Part shown: one piece after another, positions 1-5,868 of the stretch
Numbering within the stretch: the first letter of the stretch is position 1
How the letters are laid out: each line of letters begins with the position of its first letter
NCBI GenBank assembly: GCA_017530275.1
Contig: JAFXMP010000167.1
Coordinates: 1-8,212, forward strand
Length of the DNA: 8,212 bases
Direction: 5' to 3'
Source of the DNA: Clostridia bacterium
GTDB lineage: Bacteria > Bacillota_A > Clostridia > Christensenellales > Aristaeellaceae
Program-made: the position numbers and the translations under genes
Notes under the pieces: model-generated
Told to the model about the DNA's origin: nothing
The model's database searches: none
What the model saw: the letters and a program-made list of their open reading frames with translations, nothing else

Positions 1-1333
1 CACGGTGACGTACTACTCCGAGAGCGGCAGCTACATCATCTACGAAACAGCCACCAATGTGAGCGTGACCGTTGCCATCGGCGACACGAAGCAATGGACG
101 CTGTACAACGGGGAAACCTTGACACAGCAGGTGCTGGACTTCAATCACGATTACAGCGATACGGCGGAGACAAGCAAGCTGGGTATCACCTACGCGATGA
201 AGAACTGTCTGACCACCACGCGGCAGATGAACCCAAGCTATAAGCACGCCTTTAACTTCAAGTTTGGCAATGAGACAGCTATCGTGAGCGACAGCAACGA
301 TCACAGCAGCACCACCGACGCGGCCCTAACGAACAGCCACACCGCGACGGCGGACGAAGTGACGGCTGGCTTTGTGGACATCACCGCCCTGGGGCCTACC
401 TACATCACCAAGATTATGGTGAAACACTCCGACAACAGCACCGTAACGTGGTATTTCGGCAAGGAAGGATTCTACGCTGGAAGCGACGTGGCATCCGTAA
501 GCGGGTGCTCCTGGTACAAGAGCGACCTGGACGAGAGCGAAGTGTTCTACAAGATCGGCAAGATGCTGCAAAGCCTCAACCTGGACGTGGTGAACTGGCA
601 GGGCAGCGTCGGGCTGAACGGCTGGGGAACCGTAGAACAGGAATGGTGCTACTACATCAACAAGAACGAAACCTTCTCCACCTTCGGCGGCCTCAAGATC
701 AACGCGACCGGCACCGACACGCTGAACACCGCAGCGAAGAATCCCGTCAACGGCACGGGCAAAAGCCGCCTGACCTTCTGCAAGGACAAGGCGAACGACT
801 GGAACAACTTTACCGAGATTTCCGAGGGCACCGTGATTAGCGTGCCCGTGGTCACGGGTGACGTGGTGACGGTCGTCGCGTATGGAGTTTCCAGAAACTG
901 GGGCGGCTGGGACAACAGCGCGATGAAGAAATGGGCCAACGGTGACTTCCTGGCGCAGCTTCCGCTCGGCCTGCGCAGCACTATCGTGGCGGCCTACAAG
1001 AAATCCAGCGTCGGCAACCGCAGCTACGCGATCCAGGGCGGCACCTACCTGATGTGGTGCCTCTCCAACTCCGAAATCGGCGGATATGTGAGCAATCATC
1101 CGTACATGGACGAAGGCAGCAAGTACCCGATTTTCACGGACAACAACAGCAGAATCAAGAAGCTGGCGGACGGCGCTGGTGCCGCCACGACCTGGTGGGA
1201 GCGCTCGCCGATTATCCACTTTGCGAACTACTTCATGTACTGCATTTCGAGCGGCGGCCCGTACGGCAGCAGCGGCGCGAACAACGCCTATGGCGTCTGC
1301 CTCGGCTTCTGCTCCGGCGAAGCGTCAGCGTAG
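1..1333 (+). CDS. DGR target protein, tail-fibre/receptor-binding type with C-terminal C-type-lectin-like variable domain (5' partial)
   Basis: The frame is open from the left edge. The first possible start, GTG at 5, has no ribosome binding site, so the gene almost certainly begins upstream and about 442 residues are visible here. The last ~50 residues contain the variable repeat. It starts near Thr-Trp-Trp-Glu-Arg-Ser-Pro and ends at Gly-Val-Cys-Leu-Gly-Phe, a pattern typical of the C-type-lectin/FGE-like variable domains of gut phage DGR targets. Only six residues follow the diversified part. By analogy with Mtd of Bordetella phage BPP-1, the domain would present variable residues on a ligand-binding face at the tip of a tail fibre, setting which receptor is bound. 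The N-terminal ~350 residues, rich in Thr, Ser, Asn and Gly, look like phage structural protein, but I recognise no named domain. avd, TR and RT follow on the same strand. The DGR-target call is firm; the tail-fibre role is inferred from the lysis genes downstream. Confidence 0.9.
   Translation, partial: TVTYYSESGSYIIYETATNVSVTVAIGDTKQWTLYNGETLTQQVLDFNHDYSDTAETSKLGITYAMKNCLTTTRQMNPSYKHAFNFKFGNETAIVSDSNDHSSTTDAALTNSHTATADEVTAGFVDITALGPTYITKIMVKHSDNSTVTWYFGKEGFYAGSDVASVSGCSWYKSDLDESEVFYKIGKMLQSLNLDVVNWQGSVGLNGWGTVEQEWCYYINKNETFSTFGGLKINATGTDTLNTAAKNPVNGTGKSRLTFCKDKANDWNNFTEISEGTVISVPVVTGDVVTVVAYGVSRNWGGWDNSAMKKWANGDFLAQLPLGLRSTIVAAYKKSSVGNRSYAIQGGTYLMWCLSNSEIGGYVSNHPYMDEGSKYPIFTDNNSRIKKLADGAGAATTWWERSPIIHFANYFMYCISSGGPYGSSGANNAYGVCLGFCSGEASA
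1173..1311 (+). repeat. DGR variable repeat (VR)
   Basis: This 139-bp stretch aligns without gaps to 1897-2035 (offset 724). It differs at 20 positions, and in every case the template has adenine: 1191, 1212, 1217, 1220, 1221, 1229, 1238, 1245, 1256, 1257, 1262, 1265, 1266, 1269, 1272, 1274, 1275, 1289, 1306 and 1311. The substitutions are to T, C and G. There is not one mismatch at a template C, G or T. In the target frame, 14 of the 17 template AAY (Asn) codons have become Thr, Ile, His, Phe, Tyr, Gly or Ser. Homology stops sharply on both sides, at 1172/1896 (G versus C) and 1312/2036 (C versus T). The repeat is the recipient of mutagenised cDNA from the TR. Confidence 0.97.
1292..1305 (+). 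promoter_or_regulatory. Candidate IMH-like 3' end of the variable repeat
   Basis: The 14 bases GGCGTCTGCCTCGG are identical in VR and TR (2016-2029), GC-rich and contain no adenine, so the mutagenic process cannot alter them. In BPP-1 the 3' end of VR carries the initiation-of-mutagenic-homing (IMH) sequence that directs retrohoming. This block has the right place and composition for that role. The function is inferred from position. The true IMH may extend to about 1311, where homology to the TR ends. Confidence 0.45.
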
Positions 1334-1347
1334 CCGATCCAGACAAT

Positions 1348-1370
1348 CAGGGGGCCATTACGGCCCCCTG
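1348..1370 (+). promoter_or_regulatory. Stem-loop downstream of VR (DGR hairpin/cruciform candidate)
   Basis: CAGGGGGCC at 1348-1356 and GGCCCCCTG at 1362-1370 form a perfect 9-bp stem around the 5-nt loop ATTAC. It begins 14 nt after the target stop codon and 36 nt after the end of VR. Several characterised DGRs (for example BPP-1) have an inverted repeat just after VR that raises homing efficiency, and this matches in location and stem length. No T-run follows it, which argues against a standard rho-independent terminator, though it could still attenuate transcription between the target gene and avd. Confidence 0.6.
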
Positions 1371-1403
1371 CGGCACACGATGACGTAAAAGGGGGATGAT
1401 ACT

Positions 1404-1871
1404 ATGGCCGTACCACCCGGAGACCGGGGCAAATCCACCATGGAATTTGTGAACACGGCGGACACCATAGAACGGCGGGCCATGGAGGTATGCCGGAAAT
1501 GGCCGAAGTCGTATATGTTCATCATTACGGCCCGGACGATTGCGCTCGCCTCGCAGGTATACGAGCACGCGCAGAAGGCCAACGCCATATTCCCCAAGAC
1601 CGAAGCGGAGCGCGACCTGCGAATCGCGGAGCTGGAAATGGCCCTGGGTGCGAACTATGCCTTTGCCAGGAAGATCGAGCGGGCGTACAGCATGTTTCCG
1701 CTATGCGGCGAGAAGCAGAACGTGAACGAAAGGGCGCTGAGCGAAAAGAGCAACGCCCTGCTGGAAGAATTTATGAACCTGTGCCTGACCGAGGACGACG
1801 CGCTGAAAGGCAACATCAGCTACACGCGGGGCCTCGACCTGACAGGAAAGGACAACAAGAAGAAAGGGTAA
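1404..1871 (+). CDS. avd: DGR accessory variability determinant (Avd-like four-helix-bundle protein)
   Basis: This 155-residue protein lies between VR and TR, the position of avd in BPP-1-like DGRs. ATG at 1404 is chosen because GGGGGA at 1391-1396 lies 7 nt upstream. The protein is almost wholly helical in appearance: amphipathic, Ala/Glu/Lys-rich segments at about residues 15-50, 52-95 and 105-130, with a Lys-rich tail (KDNKKKG). The N-terminal Val-Pro-Pro-Gly-Asp-Arg-Gly and the Pro-Lys-Ser-Tyr segment resemble the Avd-like proteins of Firmicute phage DGRs. In the known system, Avd forms a positively charged pentameric barrel that binds the RT and TR RNA and is required for cDNA synthesis. 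The family call rests on context plus general resemblance. The TR starts 25 nt after the stop, in the same reading frame. Confidence 0.82.
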   Translation: MAVPPGDRGKSTMEFVNTADTIERRAMEVCRKWPKSYMFIITARTIALASQVYEHAQKANAIFPKTEAERDLRIAELEMALGANYAFARKIERAYSMFPLCGEKQNVNERALSEKSNALLEEFMNLCLTEDDALKGNISYTRGLDLTGKDNKKKG

Positions 1872-1896
1872 CACCAACGGTTTATCTCTACCCCTC

Positions 1897-2035
1897 GCGC
1901 TGGTGCCGCCACGAACTGGTGGGAGCGCTCGCCGAATATCAACAATGCGAACAACTTCATGAACTGCAATTCGAGCGGCAACCCGAACAACAACAACAAC
2001 GCGAACAACGCCAATGGCGTCTGCCTCGGATTCTA
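1897..2035 (+). repeat. DGR template repeat (TR)
   Basis: This is the invariant donor copy of the 139-bp VR, lying between avd and the RT gene in the same orientation. It has 41 adenines, 34 of them in 17 AAY codons when read in the frame matching the target gene. Runs of consecutive Asn codons lie at 1986-2000. AAY codons can be mutated at both adenines without creating a stop, and they reach chemically diverse residues; this codon design is a known DGR signature. The TR is transcribed into RNA that the RT copies with errors opposite adenine. The other seven adenines lie in ACG, GAG, ATC, ATG, AGC, GGA and TAT codons, and only the last two differ from VR. Confidence 0.97.
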
Positions 2036-2301
2036 TGCGGCCCATACCCCGGGCCTGGCCTGACCAAGTAATCGAAAGATGAAAGCTGTGCCTTTTAATA
2101 GAAGGAGAGATAAACCGGCCCGAAAGGGCGAATTTGCATAAGCCTGATATAAGGCTGAACCCGATGTGCGCGGGCGGACGCTGCTTGCATGGGCGGATGA
2201 TGGGCGTCTTCTCCGCTTTCATGCCCGGTCGCACTGAGCAGACAGATTTACGCCAGATACCAGTCTGTACGGGGTGCCCAGTTTTAAGGGGGAGAAACAA
2301 T
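2036..2301 (+). ncRNA. Non-coding spacer between TR and RT (likely part of the TR RNA)
   Basis: These 266 bp hold no convincing gene. They contain several short inverted repeats: GGCCC/GGGCC at 2039-2055 directly after the TR, GCCC-GAAA-GGGC (GNRA-type tetraloop) at 2118-2129, AGCCT/AGGCT at 2141-2156, and CAGAC/GTCTG at 2239-2267. In BPP-1 the TR-RT spacer of the RNA is needed for RT/Avd binding and for priming of cDNA synthesis, so a folded RNA is expected here. A purine-rich, RBS-like GAAGGAGAGA at 2101-2110 has no start codon at a suitable distance. The RT ribosome binding site is at the far end (2286-2294). Boundaries and function are inferred; the stems were found by eye. Confidence 0.5.
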
Positions 2302-3498
2302 ATGACGAGCAAGGAAAGACGCGAGGCGCGTTACCAGCGGCGCAAGGCCGCAAGGGACGCGAAGCGCGAGGAGAAGACGTGCGAGGCGCTGGACTTCGAC
2401 CAGGTATTCACCTTCGCCCACCTGTACCGTAGCGCCTTATGCTGTTTTAAGGGCGTGAGCTGGAAAGCTAGCGTACAGGCGTACAAGGCCCGCTGCGGGA
2501 TCAACGTTGCACGGCGGTTGCGCGACCTGAGAAACGGCGTGTTCAAGCTGCGGCAATCGCCGGAGTTCCGCACCCGGGAACGCGGCCATGAGCGGCGGAT
2601 CAACTCGATCCACATTGACGACCGCGTGCCGGAGAAATGCAACAGCAAGTACAGCTTGAAGGTCGTGCTGCACCGAAGCCTGCTCTGGGACAACTACGCC
2701 AGCCAGGAGAACAAAGGAACAGACCGGGCACGGAAGCGGCTGCAATGCCATCTGGAACGCCATATCCGGCGCTATGGCATGAAGGGCGGAATGATCATCT
2801 TCGACTTCAAGGGCTTTTTCGACAGCATCCAGCACGGGCTTGTGCGCTGGGTGCTGGGCAGGAACTACACCGATAAGCGCATTATCGGCATGAACATGCG
2901 GATCATCCGGCAGGCGCGGGTAAAGGTGGGGCTTGTGCTGGGCAGCGAGAACAGCCAGGACTTCGCCATATCAACGCCCTCCTCGCTCGACCACTTCATC
3001 AAGGAGGTTCTGCGGGTGGAGGCATACGGGCGTTATATGGACGACGGATGGATCATACACCCAGACATGAACTACCTGAGAGGCGTTTTCAAGCGCATCA
3101 AGGAATACGCGGAATGGCTTGGCTTCAAGCTGAACGAGAAGAAAAGCCGGATCATTCGGTTCGGACAGCCCTTTTCCATGCTGAAACGGAAATACTGCTT
3201 CACCGAGACCGGCGCGATCATACGGCGGCCCGTGCGCGAGAGCGTGATCCGCGAGCGGCGCAAGCTGAAACGGCTGCACCGGCGTTTCCTGCTGGGCACG
3301 GTCGGGCCGAAATGCGGGCTGAACTCGCTGAACGCCTGGAAATCCAGCCTGCGCGGCTGCAAATGCTGGAAGATCGTGCAGAGCATGAACAGACTGTATA
3401 ACAAGCTGTACCTGGGCGATTTGCTTTACGGGAGGGAAAGAGAATGTATTACAAGATCGTATCAGGCGGGCAGATCGTCGATGCCTGCGACGGCCTGA
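2302..3498 (+). CDS. DGR reverse transcriptase
   Basis: This 398-residue RT copies TR RNA into mutated cDNA that replaces VR. Key residues are visible: palm motif A FDFKGFFDS at 167-175 (metal-binding Asp168), the DGR-type motif LGSENSQ at 213-219, which replaces the QGSPLSQ-like motif of group II intron RTs and has been linked to low fidelity, and the catalytic Tyr-Met-Asp-Asp box at 245-248. The N-terminus is strongly basic (many Arg/Lys in residues 1-25), consistent with RNA or Avd binding. Length fits DGR RTs, and no maturase or endonuclease domain is seen. ATG at 2302 is preferred because AAGGGGGAG (2286-2294) lies 7 nt upstream. The frame is open back to a TTG at 2134, but those 56 codons cover the RNA spacer and have no ribosome binding site. 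The 3' end overlaps the next gene by 55 nt. Confidence 0.96.
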   Translation: MTSKERREARYQRRKAARDAKREEKTCEALDFDQVFTFAHLYRSALCCFKGVSWKASVQAYKARCGINVARRLRDLRNGVFKLRQSPEFRTRERGHERRINSIHIDDRVPEKCNSKYSLKVVLHRSLLWDNYASQENKGTDRARKRLQCHLERHIRRYGMKGGMIIFDFKGFFDSIQHGLVRWVLGRNYTDKRIIGMNMRIIRQARVKVGLVLGSENSQDFAISTPSSLDHFIKEVLRVEAYGRYMDDGWIIHPDMNYLRGVFKRIKEYAEWLGFKLNEKKSRIIRFGQPFSMLKRKYCFTETGAIIRRPVRESVIRERRKLKRLHRRFLLGTVGPKCGLNSLNAWKSSLRGCKCWKIVQSMNRLYNKLYLGDLLYGRERECITRSYQAGRSSMPATA

Positions 3499-3845
3499 GA
3501 TTCGTGAAATGGCAGGAGAAGAACCGCCTGTTTCTCTCCTGCGGGGAAGCGGACGCGGACGGCGTTGTGTCCAGCGACGACAACAATGTGTATCTGCTGG
3601 ACGGCAGGCCGCAGGTGCGGGATTGCGCCTACGCCACGTATACGGAGATCACCAAGGAGCAATACGACGAGCTACGGGCGGAGCTGATCGACGGTGGAAC
3701 CATTGAGGACGACACCGATGAGGGCCGCGAGCAGGAACCGGTCAAGCGGGCGGAATGGCTGGAAAGGCTGGAAACGCTGGAAAACATGAACGCCATGTTG
3801 ACCGAGTGCATTCTGGAAATGAGTGAGATCATCTATGGCGAATAA
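3444..3845 (+). CDS. Small phage protein, tail-fibre-proximal type, with C-terminal coiled coil
   Basis: This 133-residue protein starts with ATG at 3444, preceded by GGGAGGG at 3430-3436 with 7-nt spacing. It begins inside the RT gene in another frame. The N-terminal ~70 residues (opening MYYKIVSGGQIVDACDG) form a compact, probably beta-rich unit like those of small proteins commonly encoded directly after tail-fibre genes in Clostridia phages. This is followed by YATYTEITKEQYDEL, an acidic stretch, and a Leu/Met heptad-like segment at about 105-130 that suggests a coiled coil. A role as a tail-assembly or tail-fibre accessory protein is plausible from position only. I recognise the general type but no characterised family. 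Confidence 0.75.
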   Translation: MYYKIVSGGQIVDACDGLRFVKWQEKNRLFLSCGEADADGVVSSDDNNVYLLDGRPQVRDCAYATYTEITKEQYDELRAELIDGGTIEDDTDEGREQEPVKRAEWLERLETLENMNAMLTECILEMSEIIYGE

Positions 3846-3894
3846 GATTATCTCACTTTTATTTCGCATTTTGTGGGGAAAGGAGAGTGTGACC

Positions 3895-4026
3895 ATGATG
3901 GCGATGCTGTGGGCGCAGCAGATCATGCTGGGCAAAAAGACCTTTGCCCAGGTGCCGAAGCTGCTGAAAGAGAAGGTTCGGGAAATCCTGATCGACAGCG
4001 GCATGGAGGAGCTGGCGGAGGAATGA
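3895..4026 (+). CDS. CD1375-like small phage protein
   Basis: This is a 43-residue protein with a Met-Leu-Gly-Lys-Lys-Thr-Phe-Ala-Gln-Val-Pro core followed by a short amphipathic helix (LLKEKVREILIDSG). The pattern 'short helix, G-x-K-T-x-x-x-V-P, Lys/Glu-rich helix' is that of the CD1375-type small proteins found in Clostridia phages near the end of the tail gene cluster. ATG at 3895 is preferred because AAAGGAGA (3879-3886) lies 8 nt upstream. An in-frame ATG at 3835 would add 20 hydrophobic/basic residues (MANKIISLLFRILWGKESVT) and overlap the previous gene by 11 nt; this longer form would carry a possible membrane-associating N-terminus. Function unknown. The stop overlaps the next start as ATGA. 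Confidence 0.65.
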   Translation: MMAMLWAQQIMLGKKTFAQVPKLLKEKVREILIDSGMEELAEE

Positions 4027-4277
4027 TCCGCCAAGGTATCGAGCCGCCCGGCAACGGGCGGCATTTCTATTCCATCCTGGAGAGGGCTGACGGGAGGATA
4101 GACGTTTTTCTCGACCCTCATGTGTACCCGGAGACCATGGAAGACGGTATAACGGATTACGACATCTCCTTTCGCGTGGTGCGCGGCATTGATCCCACCG
4201 ATTACCCGGATATTGACGCGCATATCCGGGCGCACTACGAGGACTGGTGCGTGATTGCGGAGGTGGTCTGGATGTGA
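4023..4277 (+). CDS. Hypothetical phage protein, 84 aa
   Basis: This small acidic protein starts at an ATG that overlaps the stop of the previous gene (ATGA at 4023-4026), so translation is probably coupled. GGAGG sequences just upstream (4005-4009 region) can serve as ribosome binding site. The sequence alternates beta-like segments (HFYSILERADGRIDVFLD, YDISFRVVRG) with a helical C-terminus (IDAHIRAHYEDWCVIAEVVWM). It has no signal peptide or membrane span. I do not recognise the family. It sits between tail-related and lysis genes. Its stop overlaps the GTG start of the following membrane-protein ORF. Confidence 0.7.
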   Translation: MIRQGIEPPGNGRHFYSILERADGRIDVFLDPHVYPETMEDGITDYDISFRVVRGIDPTDYPDIDAHIRAHYEDWCVIAEVVWM

Positions 4278-4408
4278 GGGAAATATTGATAGTCCTGGGC
4301 GTGATCTGCGCCCTGTTTATCGCTTTCAGCGTCATGGCGCTGGTGGCGATCTACTGGACGCACTACCCCTATGGGCGGAAACGGAGGAGGAAATGGCAAA
4401 GAAAATAG
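4274..4408 (+). CDS. Small single-span membrane protein, 44 aa (lysis module)
   Basis: This short ORF starts at GTG 4274 (GTGA overlap with the previous stop), with GGAGG at 4259-4263 and 10-nt spacing. It encodes a short N-terminus, a continuous hydrophobic stretch at residues 4-26 (Ile/Leu/Val/Ala/Phe-rich), then Tyr-Trp-Thr-His-Tyr-Pro-Tyr and a strongly basic tail (GRKRRRKWQRK). By the positive-inside rule, the tail would be cytoplasmic. It lies immediately before the endolysin and overlaps its first 16 bases, a position where phages often place holins, antiholins or holin-like proteins. That role is inferred; the length is at the small end for a holin. The same DNA strand could be non-coding, but the open frame, overlap and RBS favour a gene. 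Confidence 0.55.
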   Translation: MREILIVLGVICALFIAFSVMALVAIYWTHYPYGRKRRRKWQRK

Positions 4409-5868
4409 CCGACATCAGCCATTATCAGGGCAATATCGACTGGACGCAGGCGCGGAATGAGCTTGCGTTCATCATCTTCCGGGCGAGCGTCGGGAGCAAC
4501 GCGGATAAGAAATACCTGGAATACACGCGGGATTGCGGCGTGCCCTATGGCGCGTACCATTATGTGAAAGCCGGAACCGCCGAGGCGGCCCGGACGGAAG
4601 CGCGGTGGTTTGTGGAGTGCGCGAACAAGGCGGCGGCGAAACCGCTGATCTACTTCGCGGACATCGAATACGAGACGCAGACGGCGGCGACGACCGAAGC
4701 TGTGTGCATAGCGTTCCTGGAGGAACTAAAAGCGCTGGGCTGCGGGCGCGTGGGTCTGTACATCGGGCAAAGCCGCTATCCCTACGCGGGACGGGCGATC
4801 ACGCTGTGCGACGCGATGTGGATTCCCCGCTATGGGAAGAACACCGGCGACGTGCCGGGAGAAGAATACTATCCCAAATACCCCTGCGACCTGTGGCAGT
4901 ATACCAGCGTGGGCCGCGTGGCCGGGATCAGCGGCGACGTTGACCTGGACATCCTGCACGGCAGCAAGACGCTGGAATGGTTCACAGAGGGCGCGGAGGT
5001 ACAAGGAACGACGAAGGAGGAGGTTATGATGGGTTATGATCCGCAGAAGGTAATATCCATCGCCAGGGCCGAGGTTGGCTACCTGGAAAAAAAGTCCAAC
5101 AAGGATTTGGACGACAAGACGGCCAACGCGGGCGACAAGAACTACACCAAGTACGCCCGCGACATGGACGCGATCAACGGCTTCTACAACGGGAAAAAGC
5201 AGGGCGTTGCCTGGTGCGACATCTTTGTGGACTGGTGCTTTGTGCAGGCATATGGCATCGACGAGGGCCGCGCCCTACTGTGCCAGCCGCTCAAGAGCTG
5301 CGGCGCGGGCTGCAAGTATTCCCGGAACTACTACAAGGCCAAGGGCAGGCTGTTCGATTCCCCCCAGCCGGGCGACCAGATTTTCTTCTATCCGAGTGAC
5401 GGGATCGGCGGCAGCGCTATCGCGCACACGGGCCTGGTGGTGGGCGTGGACAGCAGTTACGTGTACACCATCGAGGGCAACACGTCCAGCGAGAGCGGCG
5501 TTGTCGCCAACGGCGGGTGCGTGCGCGAGAAGAAGTACAAGCTCAACTACAACCGCATCGCCGGTTATGGCCGCCCGAATTACGGCGTGCTCGGAACCAT
5601 CACGCCCGGCGCGACCCAGCCGGAGCCGGAACAGCCGGAGAATCCCCCGGCTGAAACCGCACCCGTCAAGAGCGTGCTGGTGACGGGCGGGAGCGTGAAC
5701 GTGCGCCTGGGCAACGGTACGGAATTTGCCAAGGTTTCGACCGTGTACAAGGGCGCTATCCTGGAATGGATCGCCACGGCGGCGAACGGCTGGCACGCGG
5801 TCCTGTACAAGAAGCAGGTCGTATGGATCAGCGGCAAGTACACCGAGCTGAGGGAGGCGACGGTATGA
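4393..5868 (+). CDS. Endolysin: GH25 lysozyme + CHAP + SH3b
   Basis: This 491-residue modular cell-wall hydrolase releases progeny phage. Residues 1-200 are a GH25 (Cpl-1-type) muramidase: Asp7 in ADISHYQ, the paired acids Asp90/Glu92 in FADIE, then DLWQYTS at 166-172 and DVDLD at 182-186. Residues ~212-390 are a CHAP amidase/peptidase with probable catalytic Cys275 (VAWCDIF), His345 (IAHTGLV) and a polar third residue in the IEGN segment at 360-363. A Pro/Glu-rich linker at ~405-424 leads to a C-terminal SH3-type wall-binding domain at ~427-487 (SVNVRLGNGTEFAKV). ATG at 4393 follows GGAGG (4383-4387) by 5 nt. There is no signal peptide, so export depends on a holin. The enzyme would cut both glycan and peptide bonds. 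A second internal start is possible at 5026/5029. The stop overlaps the next gene as ATGA. Confidence 0.93.
   Translation: MAKKIADISHYQGNIDWTQARNELAFIIFRASVGSNADKKYLEYTRDCGVPYGAYHYVKAGTAEAARTEARWFVECANKAAAKPLIYFADIEYETQTAATTEAVCIAFLEELKALGCGRVGLYIGQSRYPYAGRAITLCDAMWIPRYGKNTGDVPGEEYYPKYPCDLWQYTSVGRVAGISGDVDLDILHGSKTLEWFTEGAEVQGTTKEEVMMGYDPQKVISIARAEVGYLEKKSNKDLDDKTANAGDKNYTKYARDMDAINGFYNGKKQGVAWCDIFVDWCFVQAYGIDEGRALLCQPLKSCGAGCKYSRNYYKAKGRLFDSPQPGDQIFFYPSDGIGGSAIAHTGLVVGVDSSYVYTIEGNTSSESGVVANGGCVREKKYKLNYNRIAGYGRPNYGVLGTITPGATQPEPEQPENPPAETAPVKSVLVTGGSVNVRLGNGTEFAKVSTVYKGAILEWIATAANGWHAVLYKKQVVWISGKYTELREATV
5014..5031 (+). promoter_or_regulatory. Possible internal ribosome binding site and start within the endolysin
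   Basis: AAGGAGGAGG at 5014-5023 is followed by in-frame ATG codons at 5026 and 5029. Spacing from AAGGAGG is 5 and 8 nt. The site falls exactly in the linker between the GH25 and CHAP domains (Met212/Met213) and is a better Shine-Dalgarno than the one at the annotated start. It could yield a ~280-residue CHAP-SH3 product. In-frame internal starts are known in some Clostridia and streptococcal phage endolysins, where the short product joins the full-length one. The function is inferred. The Lys-Glu-Glu codons AAGGAGGAG could produce this by chance. Confidence 0.45.

Noticed and set aside
326..1219. Long open frame (297 codons) on the minus strand opposite the DGR target gene
   Set aside because: High-GC shadow of the forward gene. 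It has Arg/Val/His-rich composition with no recognisable motif, and it covers part of the VR, which only makes sense in the + frame.
1986..2009. AAC trinucleotide run as a microsatellite
   Set aside because: It is explained by the DGR template design, with Asn codons at mutable positions interrupted by conserved GCG. It aligns base for base with the VR without length change.
1490..2071. Forward open frame running through avd and the TR with Gln-rich translation
   Set aside because: It is the out-of-frame reading of avd and of the AAC repeats in the TR. No ribosome binding site; composition is Arg/Gln-rich noise.
2134..2301. Upstream TTG start that would extend the RT by 56 residues
   Set aside because: No ribosome binding site near 2134, and the region is the expected TR RNA spacer. 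ATG at 2302 has AAGGGGGAG at good spacing.
5075..5683. 202-codon frame inside the endolysin, rich in Thr, Arg and Ala
   Set aside because: It is an alternate-frame shadow; the GH25-CHAP-SH3 frame has clear catalytic motifs throughout.
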